Assembly (NCBI RefSeq): GCF_042665255.1
Contig: NZ_JBHTCD010000051.1
Direction: 5' to 3' (one strand)
DNA length: 21,159 nt
Source: Insolitispirillum peregrinum
Lineage (GTDB): Bacteria > Pseudomonadota > Alphaproteobacteria > Rhodospirillales > Rhodospirillaceae
The position numbers and the translations under genes were made by a program. Numbering within the stretch: position 1 is the stretch's first letter; the number at the start of each line of letters is the position of its first letter. The notes under the pieces were generated by a model. It ran no database searches, was not told the DNA's origin, and saw nothing but the letters and a program-made list of their open reading frames with translations. This document shows positions 13,389-20,962 of this stretch, piece after piece.

Positions 13389-14801
13389 ATGCGAAAGGCT
13401 TTCATGGGTGCGCGTCTGCTGCGCCTGCGCGAAGAGCGCGGATTGACCCAGGCAACCCTGGCCCGGATGCTGGAGCTTTCCCCCAGCTATCTCAACCAGA
13501 TCGAACGCAATCAGCGCCCGTTGACCGTGCAGGTTCTTCTGAAGATCAACGCGGTCTTTGGTGTCGATGTCCAAATGTTTTCCGAGGACGAGGAAGCCCG
13601 CCTTATCGCCGACCTGCGGGACGCATTCAGCGAGTCCGGGACCAGCGTCTCCCTGTCGGAAATCAAGGCCCTGACAGCCGATATGCCCGTGATTGGCCGT
13701 GCTCTGGTTGCACTCCATCGCCGGGCGCGGGCCGGAGACGAGCGGCTGGAGGCATTGGCAGCAACGCTGGGCACCCCACTGGCCAGCCTGCCCCCCGCCC
13801 CCGCACTGATGCCTTATGAAGAGGTCCGGGATTTCTTTTACGCCCGCCACAATCATGTCAGCGAGCTGGATGAAGCAGCCGAACAGCTGTTCCTTCAGGC
13901 CAGACTGGAAGCGGGAGCGGTGGAAAATGGCCTCGAACGCCTGCTGCAGGATCGCCACAACATTCGCATCCGGCTGGAAAACGAAGCAGGGATTGGCGGT
14001 CAGCGCCACTTTGACGCTGCCAGCCGCGTGCTGCGATTGTCACACTCGCTGACATCCGGCCAGCGTGCCTTTCAGATGGCAACGCAACTGGCTTTTCTGG
14101 AGCACCAGCCCATGCTCGACCGGCTGGTACAGTCTCCCTTGCTGACCAGCCCGCAATCGCAGGCGCTGGGGCGGATCGGCCTCGCCAACTACCATGCTGG
14201 CGCGCTGCTGTTGCCCTATGGTGCTTTTCTGGCTGCGGCCGAGGAACTACACTACGACATTGATTTGCTCGGAACCCGCTTCGGTGTCGGCTTCGAGACC
14301 ATTTGCCACCGCCTGTCTACCCTGCAACGCTCGGGGACACGCGGAGTTCCGTTCTTCTTCGTTCGTGTTGACCGTGCCGGCAACATATCAAAGAGACAAT
14401 CCGCCACGGATTTTCATTTTTCGCGCGTTGGCGGAACCTGCCCCCTGTGGAATGTCTACGAAGCGTTTACCAGCCCCGGCCGCATCCTGACCCAAATGGC
14501 ACAAATGCCCGATGGGCGGACCTATTTATGGGTGGCTCGCACCGTGACGCACAGCCATGGTGGATACAATGCACCGGGAAAAACCTTTGCCATCGGCCTG
14601 GGCTGTGACCTGCGGCACGCCGCCCGACTGATCTACGCCCGCGGCCTTGATCTTGGCGACCCGACAGCAGCAACCCCCATCGGAGCTGGCTGCAAGGTGT
14701 GTGAACGCCCCTCCTGCCCTCAGCGGGCCTTCCCACCGCTGGGCCGGGCCCTGCTGGTAGACGAGCAGCGCAGCCGGTTCGAACCCTACGCCGCAACCTG
14801 A
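13389..14801 (+). CDS. ScfR/RamB-family short-chain fatty acyl-CoA regulator
   Basis: A 470-residue cytoplasmic transcription regulator. An N-terminal XRE-type helix-turn-helix (about 7-62) includes LREERGLTQATLARMLELS and SYLNQIERNQRPLT. A middle IrrE/ImmA-like region follows, in which no intact HExxH metal site is visible, as expected for this family. The C-terminal DUF2083-type domain carries SATDFHFSRVGGTCPLWNV and a cysteine cluster, Cys435, Cys438 and Cys443 (GCKVCERPSCPQRAFP). Relatives such as PccR and RamB sense the acyl-CoA state and control propionyl-CoA, acetate or methylcitrate genes. The start at 13389 has GGAGG five bases upstream; the longer frame begins inside the operator region. 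Adjacency to prpC suggests it activates the methylcitrate operon in response to propionyl-CoA or a derived intermediate. Confidence 0.88.
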   Translation: MRKAFMGARLLRLREERGLTQATLARMLELSPSYLNQIERNQRPLTVQVLLKINAVFGVDVQMFSEDEEARLIADLRDAFSESGTSVSLSEIKALTADMPVIGRALVALHRRARAGDERLEALAATLGTPLASLPPAPALMPYEEVRDFFYARHNHVSELDEAAEQLFLQARLEAGAVENGLERLLQDRHNIRIRLENEAGIGGQRHFDAASRVLRLSHSLTSGQRAFQMATQLAFLEHQPMLDRLVQSPLLTSPQSQALGRIGLANYHAGALLLPYGAFLAAAEELHYDIDLLGTRFGVGFETICHRLSTLQRSGTRGVPFFFVRVDRAGNISKRQSATDFHFSRVGGTCPLWNVYEAFTSPGRILTQMAQMPDGRTYLWVARTVTHSHGGYNAPGKTFAIGLGCDLRHAARLIYARGLDLGDPTAATPIGAGCKVCERPSCPQRAFPPLGRALLVDEQRSRFEPYAAT

Positions 14802-14806
14802 CTCTT

Positions 14807-14855
14807 GCGCATTGTTTTTGCGAAAACCGGCTCCCGCTTTTCGCACAATGTTCCA
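14807..14855. repeat. REP-like nested palindrome, copy C
   Basis: Arms GCATTGT (14809-14815) and ACAATGT (14845-14851) surround TTGCGAAAACCGG and CCCGCTTTTCGC. In reverse complement it aligns with copy B at 4651 along almost its full length. It starts six bases after the regulator stop and ends just before the TTTGCAAA boxes of prpC, so it may separate the two transcription units. Confidence 0.78.
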
Positions 14856-14858
14856 ATC

Positions 14859-14886
14859 CTTCGCAATCCTTGCAAATTTGCAGGAT
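14859..14886 (+). promoter_or_regulatory. TTTGCAAA-type box array upstream of prpC
   Basis: Three degenerate boxes follow in a row: CTTCGCAA, CTTGCAAA and TTTGCAGG, with their GCAA/GCAG cores at 14863, 14872 and 14880, so 9 and 8 bases apart. The same box type and 9-base spacing appear upstream of the regulator. The array ends about 133 bases before the prpC start, a position suited to activation from upstream. No clear -35/-10 pair could be chosen in 14887-15000. Confidence 0.6.
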
Positions 14887-15019
14887 CATCCCGGCATATC
14901 TCCGCCTTTTCAGCCATTCACCAAACGATGGCCGATCTCCGATGATGCCGTCATCGCTGGTGCAGGCAGACCGTTCACGCCTCCATCAGCAACACAGCAT
15001 CCATTCGGAGGAAACGTCC

Positions 15020-16183
15020 ATGAATGCCCCCGAGGTCTCCCCCCCGGTCACCTTCAAGCCCAAAAAATCCGTCGCGCTGTCCGGCGTTACGGCAGGCAAC
15101 ACGGCATTGTGTAGCGTCGGCAAAACCGGAAACGATCTGCGTTACCGTGGCTATGACATCCTCGACATTGCCGAACGGTGTGACTTTGAGGAAGTCGCCC
15201 ATCTGCTGGTCCACGGCAAGTTGCCGACCATTGCCGAGCTTCGTGCCTACAAGGCGCGGCTGAAAGCCCTGCGCAGCCTGCCGACCAGCGTCAAGGAAGC
15301 GCTGGAGTGCCTGCCGGCCTCTGCCCATCCCATGGATGTCATGCGCACCGGCGTCTCGGCCCTTGGCTGTGCCTTGCCGGAAAAGGACGACCACAATCTT
15401 CCCGGAGCCCGCGACATCGCCGACCGACTGCTGGCCTCGCTCGGTTCGATGCTTCTGTACTGGTATCACTGGTCCACCAACGGCAAACGCATTGACGTTG
15501 AAACCGATGATGACTCCATCGGTGGCCATTTCCTCCATCTGCTGCACGGCAAGAAGCCGTCAGAGCTGTGGGAGCGGGCCATGCATACCTCGCTGATCCT
15601 CTATGCCGAGCACGAATTCAACGCTTCGACCTTCACCGGGCGGGTCATCGCCGGAACCGGTTCGGATGTCTATTCGGCCATGACCGGCGCCATCGGTGCG
15701 CTGCGCGGCCCCAAACACGGTGGTGCCAACGAAGTCGCCTTCGAAATCCAGAAGCGCTACGACACTCCGGATGAGGCGGAGGCCGATATCCGCCGCCGCG
15801 TCGCCAACAAGGAGGTGGTGATCGGCTTCGGCCACCCGGTCTACACCATCTCCGACCCGCGCAACGAGGTCATCAAGGGTGTTGCTCACAAGCTGTCGGT
15901 CGATGCCGGTTCAACCAGAATGTTCGACATCGCCGCCCGGCTGGAAGCGGTGATGTGGGAGGTCAAGCAGATGTTCCCCAACCTCGACTGGTTCAGTGCC
16001 GTCAGTTACCACATGATGGGCGTTCCCACCGCCATGTTCACACCGCTGTTCGTCATCGCCCGCACCTCGGGTTGGGCGGCGCACATCATCGAACAGCGTC
16101 TCGACAACAAGATCATCCGTCCCGGCGCCCATTACGTCGGGCCCGATGATCGCGCCTTCACCGCCATCGACCAACGTCACTGA
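15020..16183 (+). CDS. prpC: 2-methylcitrate synthase
   Basis: A 387-residue enzyme condensing propionyl-CoA with oxaloacetate to 2-methylcitrate, the first step of the methylcitrate cycle. It is a citrate-synthase fold of the short PrpC type (E. coli PrpC 389). The catalytic set reads His233 (GPKHGGANE), His272 (GFGHPVY) and Asp323 (NLDWFSA). The N-terminus KKSVALSGVTAGNTALCSVG and LRYRGYDI are typical of PrpC. The start at 15020 has CGGAGGAAAC upstream; the frame is open further upstream, but only through the promoter region. First gene of prpC-acnD-prpF-prpB. Many PrpC enzymes also use acetyl-CoA slowly, so residual citrate synthase activity is possible. Confidence 0.95.
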   Translation: MNAPEVSPPVTFKPKKSVALSGVTAGNTALCSVGKTGNDLRYRGYDILDIAERCDFEEVAHLLVHGKLPTIAELRAYKARLKALRSLPTSVKEALECLPASAHPMDVMRTGVSALGCALPEKDDHNLPGARDIADRLLASLGSMLLYWYHWSTNGKRIDVETDDDSIGGHFLHLLHGKKPSELWERAMHTSLILYAEHEFNASTFTGRVIAGTGSDVYSAMTGAIGALRGPKHGGANEVAFEIQKRYDTPDEAEADIRRRVANKEVVIGFGHPVYTISDPRNEVIKGVAHKLSVDAGSTRMFDIAARLEAVMWEVKQMFPNLDWFSAVSYHMMGVPTAMFTPLFVIARTSGWAAHIIEQRLDNKIIRPGAHYVGPDDRAFTAIDQRH

Positions 16184-16197
16184 GCGGCGGAAACGAC

Positions 16198-18834
16198 ATG
16201 AACACCTCCCATCGCAAGCCCCTGCCCGGCACGGCACTGGACTATTACGACGCTCAGGCCGCCGTGGATGCCATCCATCCCGGCAGTTGGGCCGGGTTGC
16301 CCTATGTGTCGCGTGTCCTGGCGGAACAACTGGTTCGTCGGTGCCCCCCGGATCACTTGAATGATGCCCTGCAGCAGCTGGTCGAACGTCGGCGCGATCT
16401 GGATTTCCCCTGGTATCCGGCCCGCGTGGTCTGCCATGACATTCTGGGCCAGACCGCGCTGGTCGATCTGGCCGGTCTGCGTGACGCCATCGCCGGGCAA
16501 GGCGGTGATCCGTCCAGAATCAACCCCGTGGTGCCGACCCAGTTGATTGTCGATCACTCGCTGGCGGTCGAAGCCAGCGGCTCCGACCCCGACGCCTTCA
16601 CCAAAAACCGCACCATCGAAGACCGCCGGAACGAGGATCGCTTTCACTTCATCGACTGGACCAGACGCGCCTTCGAGAACGTCGACGTGATCCCCGCCGG
16701 GAATGGCATCATGCACCAGATCAATCTGGAAAAGATGTCGCCGGTGATCCAGGTCCGTGACGGCGTGGCCTTTCCCGACACCTGTGTCGGCACCGACAGC
16801 CACACGCCGCATGTCGATGCGTTGGGCGTCATCGCCATCGGTGTCGGGGGACTGGAGGCAGAAACGGTGATGCTGGGCCGCGCGTCGATGATGCGTTTGC
16901 CGGATAGTGTTGGCGTCCGTCTGACCGGCACGCGCAACCCGGGCATTAGCGCCACCGACATCGTTCTGGCGCTGACCGGGTTCCTGCGCACGGAACGGGT
17001 GGTCGGCAGCTGGCTCGAGTTCTTTGGTGACGGTGCCGCCAGTCTGTCCATTGGCGACCGGGCGACCATTTCCAACATGTGCCCGGAATATGGGGCCACC
17101 GCCGCCCTGTTCTACATTGATGACCAAACCATTGACTATCTGAAGCTGACTGGCCGAGAGCCCGATCAGGTGGCGCTGGTTGAGACTTATGCGAAAACTC
17201 TCGGCCTGTGGGCCGACGCGCTGGAAACTGCCGAATACGAGCGCGTGCTGGACTTCGACCTCGGCTCCGTGATGCGCACCATGGCAGGGCCATCCAACCC
17301 ACATCGACGTTTGCCGACTTCGGCGCTGGCCGAACGCGGCATCGCGGTCAATCTGGCACAGGCCCAAGCCGAGGAGCGCAACGGGTTGTTGCCCGATGGC
17401 GCAGTGATCATTGCAGCCATCACCAGCTGTACCAATACATCCAATCCCCGCAACGTGATTGCCGCCGGCCTGCTGGCAAAAAAGGCCAACGCGCTTGGGT
17501 TGGTGCGCAAACCATGGGTCAAGACCTCATTCGCACCGGGCTCCAAGGTCGCCAGACTGTATCTGGAAGCAGCGGGATTGCTGACAGAACTGGAAACGCT
17601 GGGCTTTGGGATTGTCGCCTACGCCTGCACCACCTGCAACGGCATGTCCGGTGCCCTTGATCCGGCCATCCAGCAGGAAATCATCAACCGCGACCTGTAT
17701 ACGACCGCCGTTCTGTCGGGCAACCGCAATTTCGATGGCCGCATCCACCCCTATGCCCGGCAGGCCTTTCTGGCCTCGCCACCACTGGTGGTGGCCTATG
17801 CCATCGCTGGCACCATTCGCTTCGACATCGAAAACGATCGGCTGGGCACCGACGCAGCGGGCAATCCGGTCACGCTGAAGGACCTGTGGCCGTCTGACGA
17901 GGAGATCGACGCCATCGTCGCCCGCTGCGTCCATCCCGAACAATTCCATGCGATTTACGACCCGATGTTCGCCCCACGCAGGGAACAGCGGGAAACCGTC
18001 AGCCCACTCTATGACTGGCGGCCTCGATCGACCTATATCCGCCGCCCGCCCTATTGGGACACCCAGGGCATCGGCGCACTGGCCGCCACGCCGCGCACCC
18101 TCCGTGGCATGCGACCGCTGGCGATCCTGCCCGACAACATCACCACCGACCACTTGTCGCCCTCCAACGCCATTCTGGCCACGTCGGCCGCTGGTGAATA
18201 CCTGACCCGCATGGGCGTGCCAGAGGAAGACTTCAACTCTTACGCCACCCATCGCGGCGACCATCTGACCGCCATGCGCGCCACCTTTGCCAATCCGCAA
18301 CTGGTCAACGAAATGGCCGTCGTGGAGGGGCGTATACAGAAAGGCTCGCTGACCCGGCTGGAGCCGGACGGTACAGTCGTGCGCATGTGGGAAGCCATCG
18401 AAACCTACCTTGAGCGCAAGCAGCCGCTGATCATCATTGCCGGGGCCGACTACGGCCAGGGGTCCAGCCGTGACTGGGCAGCCAAAGGGGTGCGGCTGGC
18501 CGGTGTCGAAGCCATCGTCGCCGAAGGATTCGAGCGGATTCACCGCACCAACCTGATCGGTATGGGCGTCCTGCCGCTGGAATTCAGGCCGGGAACCTCA
18601 CGGCAGGTGCTGGGGCTGACGGGACGGGAAACCTATGACGTGGTGGGAGAGCGCACCCCAGGCGCCGAGTTGACCTTGATCATCCACCGCGGCATGAGTG
18701 ACAGCCTGAGGGTACCGGTGATCTGCCGCCTTGATACTGCCGAAGATGTCTCCATCTACGAAGCCGGAGGTGTGCTCCAGCGCTTTGCCCAGGACTTTCT
18801 GGCGTCGAACAGTACGGTGAAGGAAACCGCGTGA
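16198..18834 (+). CDS. acnD: Fe/S-dependent 2-methylcitrate dehydratase, AcnD type
   Basis: An 878-residue aconitase-family [4Fe-4S] enzyme that dehydrates 2-methylcitrate. In the AcnD/PrpF route it replaces the cofactor-free PrpD and yields a 2-methylaconitate isomer that needs PrpF. The three cluster cysteines are Cys411 (TSCTNTSNP), Cys477 and Cys480 (CTTCNGMSG). Substrate-binding blocks GTDSHTPHVDALGV (198-211) and GADYGQGSSRDWAAKG are intact, and the N-terminus MNTSHRKPLPGTALDYYD is AcnD-like. Length fits AcnD of Shewanella (about 867). It starts 14 bases after prpC and overlaps prpF by one base. An AcnA-type aconitase would be the alternative, but the prpF partner argues for AcnD. Confidence 0.95.
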   Translation: MNTSHRKPLPGTALDYYDAQAAVDAIHPGSWAGLPYVSRVLAEQLVRRCPPDHLNDALQQLVERRRDLDFPWYPARVVCHDILGQTALVDLAGLRDAIAGQGGDPSRINPVVPTQLIVDHSLAVEASGSDPDAFTKNRTIEDRRNEDRFHFIDWTRRAFENVDVIPAGNGIMHQINLEKMSPVIQVRDGVAFPDTCVGTDSHTPHVDALGVIAIGVGGLEAETVMLGRASMMRLPDSVGVRLTGTRNPGISATDIVLALTGFLRTERVVGSWLEFFGDGAASLSIGDRATISNMCPEYGATAALFYIDDQTIDYLKLTGREPDQVALVETYAKTLGLWADALETAEYERVLDFDLGSVMRTMAGPSNPHRRLPTSALAERGIAVNLAQAQAEERNGLLPDGAVIIAAITSCTNTSNPRNVIAAGLLAKKANALGLVRKPWVKTSFAPGSKVARLYLEAAGLLTELETLGFGIVAYACTTCNGMSGALDPAIQQEIINRDLYTTAVLSGNRNFDGRIHPYARQAFLASPPLVVAYAIAGTIRFDIENDRLGTDAAGNPVTLKDLWPSDEEIDAIVARCVHPEQFHAIYDPMFAPRREQRETVSPLYDWRPRSTYIRRPPYWDTQGIGALAATPRTLRGMRPLAILPDNITTDHLSPSNAILATSAAGEYLTRMGVPEEDFNSYATHRGDHLTAMRATFANPQLVNEMAVVEGRIQKGSLTRLEPDGTVVRMWEAIETYLERKQPLIIIAGADYGQGSSRDWAAKGVRLAGVEAIVAEGFERIHRTNLIGMGVLPLEFRPGTSRQVLGLTGRETYDVVGERTPGAELTLIIHRGMSDSLRVPVICRLDTAEDVSIYEAGGVLQRFAQDFLASNSTVKETA

Positions 18835-20027
18835 TGGCATTCACAGCACAAGTCCGCATCCCGGCCACCTACATGCGCGGCGGCACCAGCAAAGGGGTGT
18901 TCTTCCGCCTTGACGACCTGCCCCAGCGGTGTCAAATGCCGGGGGAAGCCCGCGACCGGCTGTTCCAGCGGGTTATCGGCAGTCCCGATCCTTATGGCAA
19001 ACACACCGATGGCATGGGCGGGGCCACCTCCAGCACCAGCAAATGCGTGATCCTGTCGAAAAGCACACGCCCCGACCATGACGTCGATTATCTGTATGGT
19101 CAGGTTGCCATCGACAGCGCCTTTGTCGACTGGTCGGGCAATTGCGGCAATTTATCCACCGCCGCCGGGGCCTTCGCCATTCACGCCGGGCTGGTTGATC
19201 CGGTGATCCGAAACGGCATCTGTACCGTCCGCATCTGGCAGGCCAACATCGGCAAGACCATCATCGCCCATGTGCCGGTGACCGATGGGAAAGTGCAGGA
19301 AACCGGTGATTTCGAGCTGGATGGCGTGACCTTTCCGGCGGCGGAGATCGTCCTGGAATTCGTCGATCCGGCAGATGACGGCGAAGAGAGTGGTGCCCTG
19401 TTCCCCACCGGCAATCTGGTCGATGAACTGGAGGTCCCGGCCTCGCTGGTTCCCGGCGGCAAGCTAAAAGCCACCCTGATCAATTCCGGTATCCCGATCA
19501 TTTTCGTCAATGCTGCCGAGATTGGCTATAATGGCACCGAATTACAGGGCGCGATCAACAGCGACCCGCACGCGCTGGCCCGCTTTGAAGCCTTGCGGAC
19601 AATCGGTGCCATGCGCATGGGCCTGATCAGTGACCCGGCAGAGGCCCTCAAGCGCCAGCATACTCCCAAGGTTGCTTTTGTTGCCCACCCCGCCGAGCAT
19701 ACGGTCTCCAGTGGTAAAATGATCAGGGTCCAAGACGTTGATCTGCTGGTCCGCGCCCTGTCGATGGGAAAACTACACCATGCCATGATGGGGACGGCGG
19801 CAGTCGCCATCGCCACCGCGGCGGCCATTCCCGGCACTCTGGTCAATCAGGCAGCCGGGGGAGTCACCCGCCAGTCAGTCTGCTTTGGCCACCCGTCCGG
19901 TACGCTCCGCGTTGGGGCCGAGGTCGTGCAGGAAAACGGCCAATGGAACGTCACCAGGGCAATCATGAGCCGCACCGCCCGCGTGTTGATGGAAGGCTGG
20001 GTCCGTGTGCCCGGCGATTCGTTCTGA
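18834..20027 (+). CDS. prpF: 2-methylaconitate cis-trans isomerase, AcnD-accessory protein
   Basis: A 397-residue protein of the diaminopimelate-epimerase-like fold. It isomerises the 2-methylaconitate formed by AcnD so that it can be rehydrated to 2-methylisocitrate. In Shewanella PrpF the important residues are Lys73 and Cys107; here Lys70 (SSTSKCVIL) and Cys104 (SGNCGNLST) have the same spacing. The N-terminus IPATYMRGGTSKGVFF is the family hallmark. The start is placed at the ATG at 18834, sharing its A with the acnD TGA, with AAGGAAA upstream. A GTG at 18831 would add one residue. A PrpF next to AcnD is the standard arrangement for PrpD-independent cycles. Confidence 0.95.
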   Translation: MAFTAQVRIPATYMRGGTSKGVFFRLDDLPQRCQMPGEARDRLFQRVIGSPDPYGKHTDGMGGATSSTSKCVILSKSTRPDHDVDYLYGQVAIDSAFVDWSGNCGNLSTAAGAFAIHAGLVDPVIRNGICTVRIWQANIGKTIIAHVPVTDGKVQETGDFELDGVTFPAAEIVLEFVDPADDGEESGALFPTGNLVDELEVPASLVPGGKLKATLINSGIPIIFVNAAEIGYNGTELQGAINSDPHALARFEALRTIGAMRMGLISDPAEALKRQHTPKVAFVAHPAEHTVSSGKMIRVQDVDLLVRALSMGKLHHAMMGTAAVAIATAAAIPGTLVNQAAGGVTRQSVCFGHPSGTLRVGAEVVQENGQWNVTRAIMSRTARVLMEGWVRVPGDSF

Positions 20028-20043
20028 ATCAGGAGAAACACCA

Positions 20044-20904
20044 GTGTCCACCCGCAAGAAACTCAAGGAAATCGCCGAATCCCGTCGCGGTACCATTGTG
20101 CCCGGTGCCTTTAACGCGCTGTCGGCCAAAGTGGTCGCCGACCTCGGCTTTGAAGCCATCTACGTCACCGGTGCCGGTGTCACCAACATGTGGTTTGGCA
20201 TGCCCGATCAGGGCTTTATGGGGCTGGCCGACATTGCCGACCACACCGCCCGCATCCGCGATGCCGTCGACGTGCCGCTGATCGTTGATGCCGACACCGG
20301 CTTTGGCAACGCGCTCAACGTCTACCACACCGTGCGCACGCTGGAGCGGGCAGGAGCCGATTGCATCCAGCTGGAGGACCAGATTGCGCCCAAGCGTTGC
20401 GGTCACTTTGCGGGCAAGGATGTCATTTCCACCGAAGAAGCGGTCAGCAAGATCAAGGCCGCGGTGGATGCCCGCCGAGACCCCGACCTGCTGATCATGG
20501 CCCGCACCGATGCCGCCGCCGTCCATGGGTTCGAGGCCGCCGTGGAACGCGCCGCCCGGTTCGCCGAAGCCGGTGCCGACATCCTGTTCGTCGAAGCCGT
20601 CACCACCGCCGACGAAATCCGCGCCCTGCCTCAACGCCTGTCCACGCCGCAATTGATGAACATGGTGATCGGCGGCAAGACCCCCATCTTCAACGCCACC
20701 GAACTGGCCAGTCTGGGCTATGGCATCGTACTGTACGCCAATGCCGCCCTGCAAGGCGCGGTGGCTGGCATGCAAAAGGCACTGACCGTCCTGCGCGACG
20801 AAAAGGAAGTCACGGAATCAAGTGGTCTCGTTACCCCCTTCGCTGAACGTCAGCGTCTGGTGGGCAAAGCCGAATGGGACGCCCTTGAAAAGGTCTACGG
20901 TTAA
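20044..20904 (+). CDS. prpB: Isocitrate-lyase-superfamily enzyme, probable 2-methylisocitrate lyase
   Basis: A 286-residue TIM-barrel enzyme of the isocitrate lyase/PEP mutase superfamily. By position it should split 2-methylisocitrate to pyruvate and succinate, closing the methylcitrate cycle. Lyase hallmarks are visible: VDADTGFGN (81-89) with the Mg-binding aspartates, QLEDQ (109-113), and KRCGH (117-121) with the catalytic Cys119. The sequence departs from E. coli PrpB at several points, for example VTGAGVTNMWFGMPDQG for the usual SGGGV block and NALNVYHTVRTLERAG. This recalls 2,3-dimethylmalate lyase or oxaloacetate decarboxylase relatives. The GTG at 20044 is chosen because AGGAGAAA lies just upstream; the ATG at 20005 overlaps prpF and lacks such a site. 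The symbol rests largely on operon context. Confidence 0.78.
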   Translation: MSTRKKLKEIAESRRGTIVPGAFNALSAKVVADLGFEAIYVTGAGVTNMWFGMPDQGFMGLADIADHTARIRDAVDVPLIVDADTGFGNALNVYHTVRTLERAGADCIQLEDQIAPKRCGHFAGKDVISTEEAVSKIKAAVDARRDPDLLIMARTDAAAVHGFEAAVERAARFAEAGADILFVEAVTTADEIRALPQRLSTPQLMNMVIGGKTPIFNATELASLGYGIVLYANAALQGAVAGMQKALTVLRDEKEVTESSGLVTPFAERQRLVGKAEWDALEKVYG

Positions 20905-20935
20905 AGAAGTATAGTCACCTGTAAAGAGGCTTGCC

Positions 20936-20962
20936 GCGCGGGATGGATTGACCATCCCGCGC
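20936..20962 (+). terminator. Terminator-like hairpin after prpB
   Basis: A perfect 11-bp stem, GCGCGGGATGG (20936-20946) and CCATCCCGCGC (20952-20962), with a 5-base loop lies 31 bases after the prpB stop. No U-tract follows on either strand. It probably marks the 3' end of the prp transcript. Confidence 0.55.

Noticed and set aside
16177..18543. Two long minus-strand frames (396 and 338 codons) opposite acnD
   Set aside because: Both are antisense to an intact AcnD with all three cluster cysteines; composition is typical of shadow frames.
16198..18834. Ordinary TCA-cycle aconitase (AcnA) as the call for this gene
   Set aside because: The AcnD-like N-terminus, the 878-residue length, and prpC on one side with prpF overlapping on the other fit 2-methylcitrate dehydratase better.
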